Origin: Anderseniella sp. Alg231-50 | GTDB taxonomy: Bacteria > Pseudomonadota > Alphaproteobacteria > Rhizobiales > Aestuariivirgaceae | Reading direction: 5' to 3' | DNA: 64,000 bases | Assembly (NCBI RefSeq): GCF_900149695.1 | Contig: NZ_LT703005.1 | Span: 340,707 to 404,706, forward strand | In this document: one piece after another, positions 39,735 to 48,876 of the stretch | Layout of the letters: the number at the start of each line of letters is the position of its first letter | How positions within the stretch are numbered: position 1 is the stretch's first letter | The notes under the pieces: model-generated | Databases searched by the model: none | Told to the model about the DNA's origin: nothing | The model's input: the letters and a program-made list of their open reading frames with translations, nothing else | Made by a program: the position numbers and the translations under genes

Positions 39735-39861
39735 TACTCAGAGTTGCAAACAATGCAACCGCCGGGCCCAGGTCTGGGGAGGAAACGCCCGTTTACGGGC
39801 GAGGTAATGCCAAGCAAGCGTAATTTGCATGGAAGACAGGGTAGCACCCTGTCTTTTTTTG
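39735..39861 (+). ncRNA. candidate small RNA ending in an intrinsic terminator
   Basis: Between proS and the DUF1467 gene, both minus strand, the plus strand has a strong terminator at 39834-39861 but no protein gene before it. The preceding 100 bases contain CGCCCG / CGGGCG (loop TTTA), CCCAG / CTGGG and complementary ends (ATGCAA near 39753, TTGCAT near 39827). A small structured RNA is the simplest reading. I could not match it to 6S, SRP, tmRNA or RNase P. No clear promoter was found, so the 5' end is a guess. Confidence 0.4.
39834..39861 (+). terminator. strong intrinsic terminator
   Basis: Perfect 9-bp stem AGACAGGGT / ACCCTGTCT with loop AGC, followed directly by TTTTTTTG. This is the clearest rho-independent terminator in the window and points along the plus strand, opposite to both neighbouring genes. 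Confidence 0.85.
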
Positions 39862-39896
39862 TTTGGATCCAGTGCTGAAGCCGCACCTTTCGGCCC

Positions 39897-40178
39897 CTAT
39901 ACCTTGGGCAGATCCGGCATGAACGGGAAATCGTCCAGCGTAATGCCGCTGTAATAGACCAGCCAGTAATAAAAACCGTAGACAAACAAGGCGATGACGG
40001 ATGTCAGCACGAACTTGTTGAACAGACGCGGCCGCAACGGCGCAGCCGGCTCGTGGCCCTCTTCGACCGCCACTCCTTCTTCATGCGCAGACCTCACGCC
40101 GAAAGGCAGTACGGTAAACAGCACCAGCCACCAGATGATGAAATACACAGCGAACCCGGTGAAGAAATCAACGATCAT
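39897..40178 (-). CDS. DUF1467 family small membrane protein
   Basis: A 93-aa inner-membrane protein with two hydrophobic segments (residues about 6-24 and 60-80), separated by an acidic stretch. The FFTGFAVYFIIWWLVLFTVLPFGVRS opening (given here by its key parts: an aromatic-rich helix then LPFGVRS) is typical of DUF1467. ATG 40178 overlaps the epimerase stop as ATGA and is preferred to the frame 11 codons upstream. Function unknown. Confidence 0.85.
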   Translation of the reverse strand: MIVDFFTGFAVYFIIWWLVLFTVLPFGVRSAHEEGVAVEEGHEPAAPLRPRLFNKFVLTSVIALFVYGFYYWLVYYSGITLDDFPFMPDLPKV

Positions 40179-40582
40179 CAGGCCTGCTCCAACTCGACCA
40201 GCGTGCCGCAAAAATCCTTCGGATGCAGAAACAGCACCGGTTTGCCATGTGCGCCCGTCTTCGGTTCACCGTCGCCGAGCACGCGCGCGCCTTCGGCTTT
40301 CAAATGGTCACGCGCTGAAATGATGTCTTCCACTTCATAACACACGTGATGGATGCCGCCCGACGGGCTCTTGTCCAGAAACGCCTGTATCGGTGAATTT
40401 TCTCCCAGAGGTTCCAACAACTCAATTTTGGTGTTGGGAAGCTCGACAAAAACCACCGTCACGCCATGATCAGGTTCAGCCTGCGGTTCAGAAACCCTGG
40501 CACCGAGCATGGTCTTGTAGACCTGGCATCCGGCCTCAAGATCAGGCACGGCAATGGCAACATGGTTCAAACGTCCGAGCAT
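40178..40582 (-). CDS. mce: methylmalonyl-CoA epimerase
   Basis: A 134-aa enzyme of the glyoxalase/VOC fold that interconverts the two epimers of methylmalonyl-CoA in propionyl-CoA metabolism. Metal ligands are visible as His in LNHVAIAV, His in GIHHVCYEV and Glu at the end (GTLVELEQA). ATG 40582 is the family start. Coupled to the DUF1467 gene by ATGA, the arrangement common in Hyphomicrobiales. Confidence 0.93.
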   Translation of the reverse strand: MLGRLNHVAIAVPDLEAGCQVYKTMLGARVSEPQAEPDHGVTVVFVELPNTKIELLEPLGENSPIQAFLDKSPSGGIHHVCYEVEDIISARDHLKAEGARVLGDGEPKTGAHGKPVLFLHPKDFCGTLVELEQA

Positions 40583-40719
40583 TGGTTCTAACTCCCGTAG
40601 ATACATATCATTCAGGTCGTTGTAGCACCTGACAGGCTTTCGGCAATGGGACGAATTGCGCTGTCAACCAGTCGATGGCCGCGCTGTGCCAAGATGTGCC
40701 TGCAACCCTGTTTCGGTCC

Positions 40720-41442
40720 TCATTCGGCCTGATCCAGCCAGCGCAGAATACGCCGTCGCTGTTCCGGGGCCGAAACACCGCGGGGTTCAAATATGTGCCG
40801 GGCCAGAAAATGCCCGGTCAGTTTCAACCCCTGCACTATTTCTGCATTTGACGCCTCAGACGACGCCCCGGTAACAAAGGCCGGCAAATCCAGCAATTTG
40901 TCTTTCCACGGCTCTGCCTCACGCGCGCAAACCGCCCGGCCTGTACGCGGCGATACATGCGTGAGACTGGCCGTTTCGCCACTGACGGCGCATTTTCCAA
41001 GATCCAGTCCGAAGCCCAGCTCCTCGAGCAATCCCATTTCCCATTTTACCAGGACGGCAGGCCAGATTGCATCATCCTGCAAATGCTCGATCAACAGCAG
41101 GGAGGCATCGTAAATGCGCGGATGGGGTTCCCTCTCCGGCAGCAGGCTGGCCAGTGTCGTGATTGTCGTTAGCCCGGCCAGTCGGTGAACATCATCAATG
41201 ATCCCGGCCACGATCATGCGGTGGGGATCGACGGAGAACGCGCCCAGATGGTCCTCAAGCCGGGCCCGCCAAACCACGCTCACCAGGTTTCCCGCCTGCA
41301 GAACTGGCCGCATGGTGCGCGATCTGCCGCCGCGGACCAGCCCCATATGGCGACCCTTGTCACGGGTCAGCACGTCTATGATGGCCGAATTCTCGCCGTG
41401 CTTGCGGGTGTTCAGAATGAGACCGTCGCCCTGCCACTCCAT
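40720..41442 (-). CDS. recO: DNA repair protein RecO
   Basis: A 240-aa recombination mediator that loads RecA with RecR. The N-terminal OB fold starts MEWQGDGLILNTRKHGEN with the LVRGGRSR segment following, and the C-terminal helical part has FEPRGVSAPEQRRRI. The zinc cysteines found in some RecO proteins are not obvious. It follows era by about 100 bases. Confidence 0.93.
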   Translation of the reverse strand: MEWQGDGLILNTRKHGENSAIIDVLTRDKGRHMGLVRGGRSRTMRPVLQAGNLVSVVWRARLEDHLGAFSVDPHRMIVAGIIDDVHRLAGLTTITTLASLLPEREPHPRIYDASLLLIEHLQDDAIWPAVLVKWEMGLLEELGFGLDLGKCAVSGETASLTHVSPRTGRAVCAREAEPWKDKLLDLPAFVTGASSEASNAEIVQGLKLTGHFLARHIFEPRGVSAPEQRRRILRWLDQAE

Positions 41443-41543
41443 TAGTCTTCACCTATGGCATGCCTCGCTAGACCGTGTGCGATCGCTCGAATAAAGACAT
41501 GCAAAACAATTACTTGGACCGGCGCATTGAATCAGTTTTCGGC

Positions 41544-42476
41544 CTAGCGGGGTTCCAGTCCCATCATGCGCAGCCGCTCGGGATCATCGGCCCACTTTTC
41601 GCGTACTTTCACAAACAGAAAAAGATGCGCCGTCTGACCAATGGTTTCCGTAATCTCCTCACGGGCCGACTGGCCTATTTTCTTGATCGTCTGGCCGTTC
41701 TTGCCGAGCACTATCTTCTTCTGGCTGTCGCGCTGAACGTAGATCACCTGCTCGATGCGCACGGAACCGTCTTTTTTCTCGGTCCATTTCTCCGTTTCCA
41801 CTGTTGATGCATACGGCAGTTCATCATGCAGCCGCAGGTACAGTTTTTCGCGGGTGATCTCCGATGCCAGCATGCGCAAGGGCACATCGGCGATCTGGTC
41901 TTCCGGGTACAACCACGGACCTTTCGGCATTCTGCCGGCAAGTGCAACTCGCAGGTCTGCAACACCATGGCCTTTCAATGCGGAAATCATGAATGTGTCG
42001 GTGAACGGATAACGCGCATTGAGATCGGCAGCCAGTTGCAGCAGGTTTTCATGCGGCACCAGGTCAATTTTGTTGATGGCCAGAATGGCCTTTGCCCCTG
42101 TCGCCTCCAGGCCTTCGATGATGCGCATATTGTCTTCGTTCAGGCCATCGCGTGCCCCGATCAGCAATACCGTCGCATCGGCATCTGCTGCTCCTGCCCA
42201 GGCGGCATGGACCATCTCCTCGTCCAGTTTTCGCTTGGGCGAGAAAATACCCGGTGTATCAACAAAGATGATCTGCGCTGTGCCTTCCAGTGCAATTGCC
42301 CGGATGCGGGCCCGTGTCGTCTGGACCTTGTGGGTCACAATCGAAATCTTGGACCCTACAAGCTGGTTCAGCAGCGTAGACTTGCCGGCATTCGGGGCGC
42401 CGATCAGGGCGACGAATCCGCAACTGGTCGCGCTTGTGTCCTGCGGGCGCTCGATGTCGGCCGGCCCTTTTGTCAT
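41544..42476 (-). CDS. era: GTPase Era
   Basis: A 310-aa GTPase needed for 16S rRNA maturation and small-subunit assembly. G1 GAPNAGKS (residues 26-33), G3 DTPG (72-75), G4 NKID (134-137) and a C-terminal KH domain (GKNGQTIKKIGQSAREEI) are present. Its start overlaps the rnc stop by four bases. Together with rnc this couples rRNA processing steps. Confidence 0.96.
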   Translation of the reverse strand: MTKGPADIERPQDTSATSCGFVALIGAPNAGKSTLLNQLVGSKISIVTHKVQTTRARIRAIALEGTAQIIFVDTPGIFSPKRKLDEEMVHAAWAGAADADATVLLIGARDGLNEDNMRIIEGLEATGAKAILAINKIDLVPHENLLQLAADLNARYPFTDTFMISALKGHGVADLRVALAGRMPKGPWLYPEDQIADVPLRMLASEITREKLYLRLHDELPYASTVETEKWTEKKDGSVRIEQVIYVQRDSQKKIVLGKNGQTIKKIGQSAREEITETIGQTAHLFLFVKVREKWADDPERLRMMGLEPR

Positions 42477-43174
42477 TTCCAGATCCTCTCGCGGCGCAGA
42501 AACTGTGTAGCTGCAACCTGTTCTGCTGTTCGCCGCGTGGTTGACACACCGTGTGCCGGCTTGCGGCCCTCAACTTTAAGTTCAACCTTGAACTCCGGCG
42601 CATGGTCCGGACCAGTGGTGTCAATCGTCTCATACAAAGGCACCGGCAGAGATCTTGCCGCAGCCCATTCCTGGAGGGAAGACTTCGCATCCTTGCGCAT
42701 GTCGGGTGCCTGCTGCAAAAAGCCGGCCCAATGCACACCAATGATGGCGCGGGCGGCTTCAAGACCGCCGTCCAGATAGACCGCGGCAATCAGGGCCTCG
42801 CATGCATCACCGACAATATTGTCGGTCACAACCGTCCGCTTGGTGCCTTTGCCGGCCAACACAAGAGCGTCCGGAATACCCAGTTTTTCTCCAATTTTTG
42901 CACATGTCTGACGCCGCACCAGCGCATTGAGCATTCGGGCCAGGTCACCCTCGGGCACATCCTCGTGTTGCTCATACAAAAGTTGTGCGACAACCAGTCC
43001 GAGAACCCTGTCGCCCAGAAACTCAAGACGTTCGTTGCTGCCGGCAACCTTGGATTTCGCGCCGCTCGCATGGGTCAGGGCCTGCTCGAGCAATTGTTCG
43101 TTCTTGAAGACATATCCAAGCCGCCCGGTCAGAACGGCAACTGCTTCGCCACGACTAGGGCTGGCCCTGGTCAT
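42473..43174 (-). CDS. rnc: ribonuclease III
   Basis: A 233-aa double-strand-specific endoribonuclease for rRNA and mRNA processing. The catalytic signature NERLEFLGDRVLGLVV is near residue 50, a second acidic patch is at GDACEALIAAVYLDGG, and a double-stranded RNA-binding domain forms the last 70 residues. ATG 43174 overlaps the lepB stop (ATGA) and is preferred to the frame starting 15 codons upstream. Confidence 0.96.
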   Translation of the reverse strand: MTRASPSRGEAVAVLTGRLGYVFKNEQLLEQALTHASGAKSKVAGSNERLEFLGDRVLGLVVAQLLYEQHEDVPEGDLARMLNALVRRQTCAKIGEKLGIPDALVLAGKGTKRTVVTDNIVGDACEALIAAVYLDGGLEAARAIIGVHWAGFLQQAPDMRKDAKSSLQEWAAARSLPVPLYETIDTTGPDHAPEFKVELKVEGRKPAHGVSTTRRTAEQVAATQFLRRERIWK

Positions 43175-43962
43175 TCGACGGAGTTGAAGATCCGGCCCCA
43201 GCGAATGTTCGTAGGCCATTTCCAGACTTCCCAGAAGGCGCCGTTGGGTCCGTGCGAGAAGAACAGCACCGTCGATTTGCCGACCAGATTTTCGTAAGGA
43301 ACATAACCGACCTCTTTGAGGAAACGGGAATCTGTCGAATTATCGCGGTTGTCGCCGACCATGAAATAGTGGTCCGCAGGCACTGTGTAGACCTGGGTGT
43401 TGTCGGCCTGGCCTTCATAAATATCCAGGGTCGAATAGCTCACGCCGTTCGGCAGTGTTTCGATATACTGTTTTGCCCGCGGGGCATTGGGCCGGTCCGG
43501 ATTGACAAAATCCTCTATCTGCCGACGCTTGACAGCCTCGCCATTGATGTGAAGCACACCGTTGATCATCTGTACCTTGTCACCGGGCAACCCGATAACG
43601 CGCTTGATATAATCTGTCTCGTTGTCTAGCGGCAACTTGAACACAACCACATCGCCACGGTCCGGTGTATCGCCAAATACCCTGCCCTCTATCGGCACAG
43701 GTCCGAACTTGAACAGATTGTTGCCAAACAAGCCGACAGCAAAATTAAACGAGTATTTCGAATAGCCGTAAGACAGCTTGTTGACGAACAGATAGTCTCC
43801 AACCCGCAAGGTCGGGACCATTGATTCAGACGGGATATTGAACGGCTGGAAGAAAAACGTCCGCACCACAAAAGCTATCAGCAGCGCCTGGATAATGACC
43901 TTGACGGTTTCCCAGCCACTGTCTTCTGTTTTCTTGCGTGAACGCTCCACGTCGGAAGACAT
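43171..43962 (-). CDS. lepB: signal peptidase I
   Basis: A 263-aa inner-membrane protease that removes Sec and Tat signal peptides. One N-terminal membrane helix (VIIQALLIAFVVRTFFF), then catalytic Ser47 (IPSESMVPTL) and Lys120 (DYIKRVIGLPGD); MVGDNRDNSTDSR is the box-E motif. The single anchor helix and length fit alphaproteobacteria. Lies between acpS and rnc. Confidence 0.96.
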   Translation of the reverse strand: MSSDVERSRKKTEDSGWETVKVIIQALLIAFVVRTFFFQPFNIPSESMVPTLRVGDYLFVNKLSYGYSKYSFNFAVGLFGNNLFKFGPVPIEGRVFGDTPDRGDVVVFKLPLDNETDYIKRVIGLPGDKVQMINGVLHINGEAVKRRQIEDFVNPDRPNAPRAKQYIETLPNGVSYSTLDIYEGQADNTQVYTVPADHYFMVGDNRDNSTDSRFLKEVGYVPYENLVGKSTVLFFSHGPNGAFWEVWKWPTNIRWGRIFNSVE

Positions 43963-44121
43963 TTGCTCGCCTCTTTACTTTACTTTCAGCCCAGACGCTC
44001 GCACGCCCGATTCTGTTCGCCGCCTGTTTTGACAGTCATGTCGCAGCTTATTGGCAAAATTGCAACCGCCGACGAATTCCTTGAACTTGCGCGATTTCCG
44101 GCTGGCACGGACAAAAAACCC

Positions 44122-44143
44122 AAACCAGATCGCTTACAAAGTG
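44122..44143 (-). repeat. degenerate piece of the intergenic hairpin element
   Basis: On the minus strand CACTTTGTAAGCGATCTGG matches the first half of the element (CACTTTG.AA..GATCAGG). The 3' half is not clearly preserved, so this is a decayed copy at best, between acpS and lepB. Confidence 0.35.
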
Positions 44144-44190
44144 CCGCAGAAATTCTGCCGGTTCAATCGAACCCGTATTGCTCCAACTGA

Positions 44191-44598
44191 TCAGCTTACG
44201 GCAACCGGTACACAGGAAATTATCACGATCGCCTGAGCATACGGAAAGTCGTCGGTGATGGTCAGGTGGATATCGGGTCTGTGACCCGCCGGTACAAGGG
44301 TTTCAAGATGCTGTGCCGCCCCGCCGGTCAAAACCATGGTCGGACGGCCGCTCGGCATATTGACGACACCGAGATCGCGCCAGAACACCCCTTTGCGAAA
44401 CCCCGTCCCCAGCGCCTTGGAACACGCTTCCTTGGCTGCAAACCGCTTGGCATATGACGCAGCGCGCTGAGCACGGCGATCAGATTTTGCCCTTTCGATG
44501 TCGGTAAAGACCCGGGATACAAACCTATCGCCGAACTTTTCCAGCGTGGTTTCGATGCGCCGGATATCGATCATGTCGTTGCCGACCCCAAGGATCAT
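44191..44598 (-). CDS. acpS: holo-ACP synthase
   Basis: A 135-aa phosphopantetheinyl transferase that activates acyl carrier protein from CoA. Metal-binding Asp8 (GVGNDMIDI) and Glu57 ([12 protein letters not shown]) are intact. ATG 44598 (MILGVGNDM) is the true start; the long frame upstream is part of the DUF2062 gene read out of frame. Overlaps the DUF2062 stop as ATGA. Confidence 0.95.
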   Translation of the reverse strand: MILGVGNDMIDIRRIETTLEKFGDRFVSRVFTDIERAKSDRRAQRAASYAKRFAAKEACSKALGTGFRKGVFWRDLGVVNMPSGRPTMVLTGGAAQHLETLVPAGHRPDIHLTITDDFPYAQAIVIISCVPVAVS

Positions 44599-45224
44599 GT
44601 GCCTGCACCATGTTGTGAAGCCGCCTGGGCGTCGCGCCGCTTGCGCAATTCGGTCATCCGCTTCTCGCGCTGTTTCCGCCGACGTTCCTTGTATTTGCCC
44701 ACGGCAGGTTTCAGCACCACGTAAGCCGCAATGCCGCTGGACAGCCCCAACGGAATGGCCCCGACACACATTGGGAAAAACACCGGCTCCAGCCCGCCCC
44801 ACAGTTCTGAGAAGAACCGTGCAGGGTCCGTGAACATCAGCTTCATGCCGGCCTCAGGTCCGGAGATTGCAATCTCCTCGCGGCCTTCCTGGCCGAGAAG
44901 GTAGCTGCCCGTATTGTGGGTAATGAACCAGATGAACGGAAATGTAAGCGGGTTACCGACCGAGGTGCCGATTGCCGACGCGAGCAGGTTTCCGCCGACT
45001 GCCCAGGCAATCAGCGCGGCCACCACAAAATGAAACCCTATCAGGGGTGTGAATGACGCAAAGGCACCAGCTGCAAATCCCAATGCTATGGCATGGGGTG
45101 AGCCGGAAATCCGGTTGACCTTGTAGGAGATGTATTTTGCCGTGCGCTGGAAGCCGATCTCGGGCCAGAAAAAGTTTCTGACCTTTTTGATCCAACCTAT
45201 TGATTTGCGCCGTTTTAAAATCAT
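44595..45224 (-). CDS. DUF2062 domain membrane protein
   Basis: A 209-aa membrane protein with four hydrophobic segments; the marker [20 protein letters not shown] followed by [10 protein letters not shown] is typical of DUF2062. The C-terminus is highly basic (repeated Arg/Lys pairs). Function unknown. It links pyrE to acpS in the conserved rsh-pyrE-DUF2062-acpS-lepB order. Confidence 0.87.
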   Translation of the reverse strand: MILKRRKSIGWIKKVRNFFWPEIGFQRTAKYISYKVNRISGSPHAIALGFAAGAFASFTPLIGFHFVVAALIAWAVGGNLLASAIGTSVGNPLTFPFIWFITHNTGSYLLGQEGREEIAISGPEAGMKLMFTDPARFFSELWGGLEPVFFPMCVGAIPLGLSSGIAAYVVLKPAVGKYKERRRKQREKRMTELRKRRDAQAASQHGAGT

Positions 45225-45296
45225 AGTTCAAACACACCCGACATGTTTGCATCTTAAAGATGCTTTAGAGCGACAAGGGTCCAACTGACCCGTAGC

Positions 45297-45367
45297 GTTG
45301 CTCTAACACTTTGTAAATGATCAGATTTATGAATTCCAGTTAACCCAATCGAACTCATCCTGATCTA
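45297..45367 (+). repeat. intergenic hairpin element, copy overlapping pyrE stop
   Basis: 71 bases, plus orientation: GTTGCTCTAACACTTTG, GATCAGATTTATG, an inner stem ATGA.TTC / GAA.TCAT and CCTGATCTA at the end. The last bases CTA, read on the minus strand, are the TAG stop of pyrE, so insertion of the element has set the end of that gene. Confidence 0.8.
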
Positions 45368-45955
45368 GGCCTTCAGACCACGGCTGCCCGGTTTGACGGC
45401 TTCCGTCGCTGCAAGCTCCGGCGGCAACTTGTCCGCTTCGAAGGTTGGAACTTCAAGTTGCGCCAGCGCTACCAGTGGCACGCCCACATCCGCCTTGCCG
45501 CCGGACCGGTCAATCAGACATGCTGCGCCAACTGTTTCGCCGCCGGCCTGAGCGATAGCTTCAATGCACTCGCGCGACGATAATCCCGTTGTCACAATGT
45601 CCTCAACCATGATGCACCGCATTCCCGGCTCGATGTCAAACCCACGACGAAACACCAAATTACCATCGACACGTTCACAAAAGATTGCCGGAACATTCAA
45701 TTGCCGGCCCATTTCATAGCCAACAACGACACCGCCCATGGCAGGTGACACAACCATATCAAACTTGCCGAATGCCGCGTCGTCAATTTTTTGTGCAAGA
45801 GTGGCACATAGCCGACCGGCCCGCTGCCCGTCCATCAGCACCCGGGCACACTGCAGGTATCGCGGGCTGTGCAGGCCGGACGACAGAATGAAGTGTCCTT
45901 CCAGCAGGGCGCCGGCAGCGCGAAATTCATCAAGCACCTGATCTTGTGTAAGCAT
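45365..45955 (-). CDS. pyrE: orotate phosphoribosyltransferase
   Basis: A 196-aa enzyme that joins orotate and PRPP to make OMP in pyrimidine synthesis. The PRPP loop [16 protein letters not shown] and the N-terminal [20 protein letters not shown] (given as its key parts: LLEGHF and SSGLHS) are conserved. ATG 45955 fits relatives; a GTG three codons earlier at 45964 is possible. The stop codon lies within a hairpin element, so the extreme C-terminus may be derived from it. Confidence 0.95.
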   Translation of the reverse strand: MLTQDQVLDEFRAAGALLEGHFILSSGLHSPRYLQCARVLMDGQRAGRLCATLAQKIDDAAFGKFDMVVSPAMGGVVVGYEMGRQLNVPAIFCERVDGNLVFRRGFDIEPGMRCIMVEDIVTTGLSSRECIEAIAQAGGETVGAACLIDRSGGKADVGVPLVALAQLEVPTFEADKLPPELAATEAVKPGSRGLKA

Positions 45956-46036
45956 CAAAGCCACCGTTTCTTTGAGACTAGGGTCAGCACCCTAGATGGT
46001 TGAGCCGGAAATGCGGCAATTATACCAAAGGTATTA

Positions 46037-48208
46037 TCAGTCAGAACCTGTGGCGCGAACCACAGTGGAAATCAATGGTTTTCGGGTAAGTTCGTTCATA
46101 ATCTGATTGAGATGCCTGACATCTTCCACTTCGACCGTCAGGTCGATGTTGTAAAAGTCGCGCGCCCGTTCGGTCATCTGCAGGTTTTCGATGTTTGCAC
46201 CGCCTTCGGCAACCGTTTGGGTGAGTTGCCCCAACGCGCCGACCTCGTTGTGCAGAACCACCCGCAAACGGGCCGGATACAGGCTGGTCGCCGAATCCTC
46301 GTCCCAGGCAAGATCAATCCACAGGTCTGGCTCATCGTCAAACTGCTGCAGCGCTGCGGAAAAGATCGGATAGACCGTAATGCCTTCGCCCGGTTTCAGG
46401 ATTCCGACAATCCGCTCGCCTGGAACAGCCCCGGTAGATGCATCGATTGTGAGCGGCAGGTTCTGATTGACACCGCGAACCGGTATCGATTGCTCGCCAC
46501 TTTCCTGCTGAACCGTTCGTGACTTGCGAACATCGCGTTTGGGCGTTTCGCGCTCTCCTTCAAATCCCAGCGCGTTCATCACATCGCGCGCTGCCAGCTC
46601 CCCGCGCCCGACGGCAGCCAGACCGTCTTCTGCAGACGCAATGCCAAGTTTTCGCATCGCCTCGACGAACTGCTTCTTGTTGTAGCTCGCATCGAAACGC
46701 GCCAGATGGCGTTCAACTATTTCACGCCCCAGCCCGGCATACTGGGCCCTCACGGCAATTCTGGTCGCCCGCCTTATGGCTGCCCGTGCCTTGCCCGTGT
46801 GAACCACTTTTTCCCAGGCTGCAGGCGGTGTCTGGGCTTGCGATCTGATTACATCCACTTCATCGCCATTGGCGAGTTCGGTCATCAACGGCGCATGCCG
46901 GCCATTGATCCGGCAACCGACGCACGAATTGCCGATATCGGTGTGTACCGCATAGGCAAAGTCAATGGCATTCGCTCCTTTTGGCAGGGCAATCAGCGCG
47001 CCCTTGGGCGTGAAACAGAACACCTGGTCCGCGAACAGCTCAAGCCTCGTGCTTTCCAGAAATTCACCCGGATTGTCGCCTTCGGCAAGGGTTTCAACAA
47101 GCGACCGCAACCATCTGAACGAATTGGAATCCCCATGCGGCAGGCTGACCCCGCGCTCCGCCGCCATCGGATCCGCAACATCCTTGTAGAAACTGTGGGC
47201 AGCAACCCCGCGCTCGGCAATGTCATCCATCGCCTGGGTTCTGATCTGCAGCTCAACCCGTTTGCGGTGCGGACCGATCACCGTGGTGTGAATCGACCGG
47301 TAATCATTCTGCTTCGGGTTGGAGATGTAGTCCTTGAAGCGGCCCGGCACTACCCGCCATGCCGTATGTGCAACGCCCAGCGCCTTGTAGCACTCGACCT
47401 CGCTTGCCACGATGATCCGGAACCCGAATATGTCGGACAACTGGCCCAGCGACAAATGCTTGCGCTGCATCTTGCGCCAAATTGAGTACGCCTTCTTCTC
47501 CCGTCCTGACACATGAGCATGAATGCCGTTGTCCGCCAGTTTTTCGGTAAGCGTTTCTTCGATATTGGTGAGAATATCGCCTGACTCGGCCCTCAGCGAT
47601 TCAAGCCGCTTCATGATGCCGTCACGCGCTTCCGGATAGAGCGCCTTGAACGCGATATCGTCCAGTTCCTCTCGCATGGTATGCATGCCCATACGGCCGG
47701 CCAGCGGCGCGTAGATGTCCATGGTTTCCTTGGCAATGCGTGCGCGCTTGTCCGACTTCACATGGTGCAGCGTGCGCATGTTGTGCAGCCGATCGGCCAG
47801 CTTCACCAGCAACACGCGCGCATCCCGCGACATGGCCAGCAACAGCTTGCGCAGGTTTTCCGCCTGCGCCGCCTCCTTGGAAATCAGGTCAAGCCGCTTG
47901 ATCTTGGTGAGACCTTCCACCAGCTCCGATATCTCTCCGCCGAACAGTTGTTCGATTTCCGCCAGGGTCGCTTCGGTGTCCTCCACAACATCGTGCAACA
48001 GGGCAGCTGCAATGGTGGCATCATCCAGCTTCATCTCGGTGAGAATGGCGGCTACTTCCAGCGGATGTGTAAAGTAAGGATCGCCAGAGGCCCGGACCTG
48101 ATGGCCGTGCGCCTTCATGGCATACACGTAGGCCTTGTTGAGCATGGCTTCATTTGCGTCAGGATCATAGCTTGTGACCCTTTCAACCAACTCGTATTGA
48201 CGCATCAT
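46037..48208 (-). CDS. rsh: bifunctional (p)ppGpp synthetase/hydrolase Rsh
   Basis: A 723-aa stringent-response enzyme. The HD hydrolase domain has HDVVED at residues 72-77; the synthetase domain spans about 240-350 (GREKKAYSIWRKMQ then DIFGFRII); a TGS domain (FTPKGALIALPKGANAIDF) and a C-terminal ACT domain follow. With both catalytic domains intact it should be the single bifunctional Rel/Spo homologue usual in alphaproteobacteria. It follows rpoZ after a terminator. Confidence 0.96.
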   Translation of the reverse strand: MMRQYELVERVTSYDPDANEAMLNKAYVYAMKAHGHQVRASGDPYFTHPLEVAAILTEMKLDDATIAAALLHDVVEDTEATLAEIEQLFGGEISELVEGLTKIKRLDLISKEAAQAENLRKLLLAMSRDARVLLVKLADRLHNMRTLHHVKSDKRARIAKETMDIYAPLAGRMGMHTMREELDDIAFKALYPEARDGIMKRLESLRAESGDILTNIEETLTEKLADNGIHAHVSGREKKAYSIWRKMQRKHLSLGQLSDIFGFRIIVASEVECYKALGVAHTAWRVVPGRFKDYISNPKQNDYRSIHTTVIGPHRKRVELQIRTQAMDDIAERGVAAHSFYKDVADPMAAERGVSLPHGDSNSFRWLRSLVETLAEGDNPGEFLESTRLELFADQVFCFTPKGALIALPKGANAIDFAYAVHTDIGNSCVGCRINGRHAPLMTELANGDEVDVIRSQAQTPPAAWEKVVHTGKARAAIRRATRIAVRAQYAGLGREIVERHLARFDASYNKKQFVEAMRKLGIASAEDGLAAVGRGELAARDVMNALGFEGERETPKRDVRKSRTVQQESGEQSIPVRGVNQNLPLTIDASTGAVPGERIVGILKPGEGITVYPIFSAALQQFDDEPDLWIDLAWDEDSATSLYPARLRVVLHNEVGALGQLTQTVAEGGANIENLQMTERARDFYNIDLTVEVEDVRHLNQIMNELTRKPLISTVVRATGSD

Positions 48209-48278
48209 GCCCTGTTCAATTCATCCAAGTGAAAATCCCAATTGTGGCAGTGTAGCAGACACAATCCGGCACCGGAAA

Positions 48279-48312
48279 ACAAAACAGCCGGAGCAACACA
48301 AATTGCTCCGGC
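48279..48312 (-). terminator. terminator after rpoZ
   Basis: Stem GCCGGAGCAA (48287-48296) / TTGCTCCGGC (48303-48312), 10 bp, followed on the minus strand by TGTTTTGTTTT. Lies between the rpoZ stop and the rsh start. Confidence 0.8.
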
Positions 48313-48344
48313 CGAAAATCAGGTAAATCAGCAGGTATCCGCTA

Positions 48345-48761
48345 TCAGTAACCGGACCGCTGCGAGCCAGGGCTTTCTGCAGGCGGCAGGCCTTCAAGGC
48401 CGCGCAGCAGGTCATCTTCGCTCATGCGGTCGTAACCGTCCTGGCCATCCTGCTCGGTAGGGGCCGGTTCGGCCTGGTCGGGCTCGTTGCCAGCCAGCAG
48501 CAGCGGCACGGCGCTTTCTTCCGGCTCATCCACCTCGACATGCTTCTGCATGGAGTGGACATAATCTTCACGAAGATCCTCGACGTCGATGGTGGTGTCG
48601 CCAATTTCGCGAAGCGCCACAACCGGGTTCTTGTCATTGTCGCGGTCGAGCGTCAAAGGCGCTCCCTGCGAGATCATGCGTGCGCGGTGCGCAGACATAA
48701 GAACCAGTTCAAACCGGTTCGGCAGTTTTTCGATGCAGTCTTCAACGGTAACGCGTGCCAT
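48345..48761 (-). CDS. rpoZ: RNA polymerase omega subunit
   Basis: A 138-aa subunit that helps beta-prime fold and carries ppGpp sensitivity. The start [20 protein letters not shown] and the segment VVALREI are conserved. After the core (about 65 residues) the tail is acidic and Gly/Pro-rich ([13 protein letters not shown]), as in other alphaproteobacteria. Placed just before rsh, a functional pairing because ppGpp acts on omega. Confidence 0.95.
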   Translation of the reverse strand: MARVTVEDCIEKLPNRFELVLMSAHRARMISQGAPLTLDRDNDKNPVVALREIGDTTIDVEDLREDYVHSMQKHVEVDEPEESAVPLLLAGNEPDQAEPAPTEQDGQDGYDRMSEDDLLRGLEGLPPAESPGSQRSGY

Positions 48762-48876
48762 GAAGCTTGGATCCTTGCAAATAAAGGTGTCAGATAGAAC
48801 TTAGGTGGGCTTTTAGCCACACAAATGCAAGAAAGCAAGTGTGCGCTTGCCGCAGAACGGTCTATCTTCCTTACCA

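Noticed and set aside
39809..39877. Short plus-strand ORF with ATG at 39809, starting MPSKRNLHGRQGS
   Set aside because: It runs through the strong terminator hairpin and its T-run, and the ribosome-site spacing is too short; a structured RNA is more likely.
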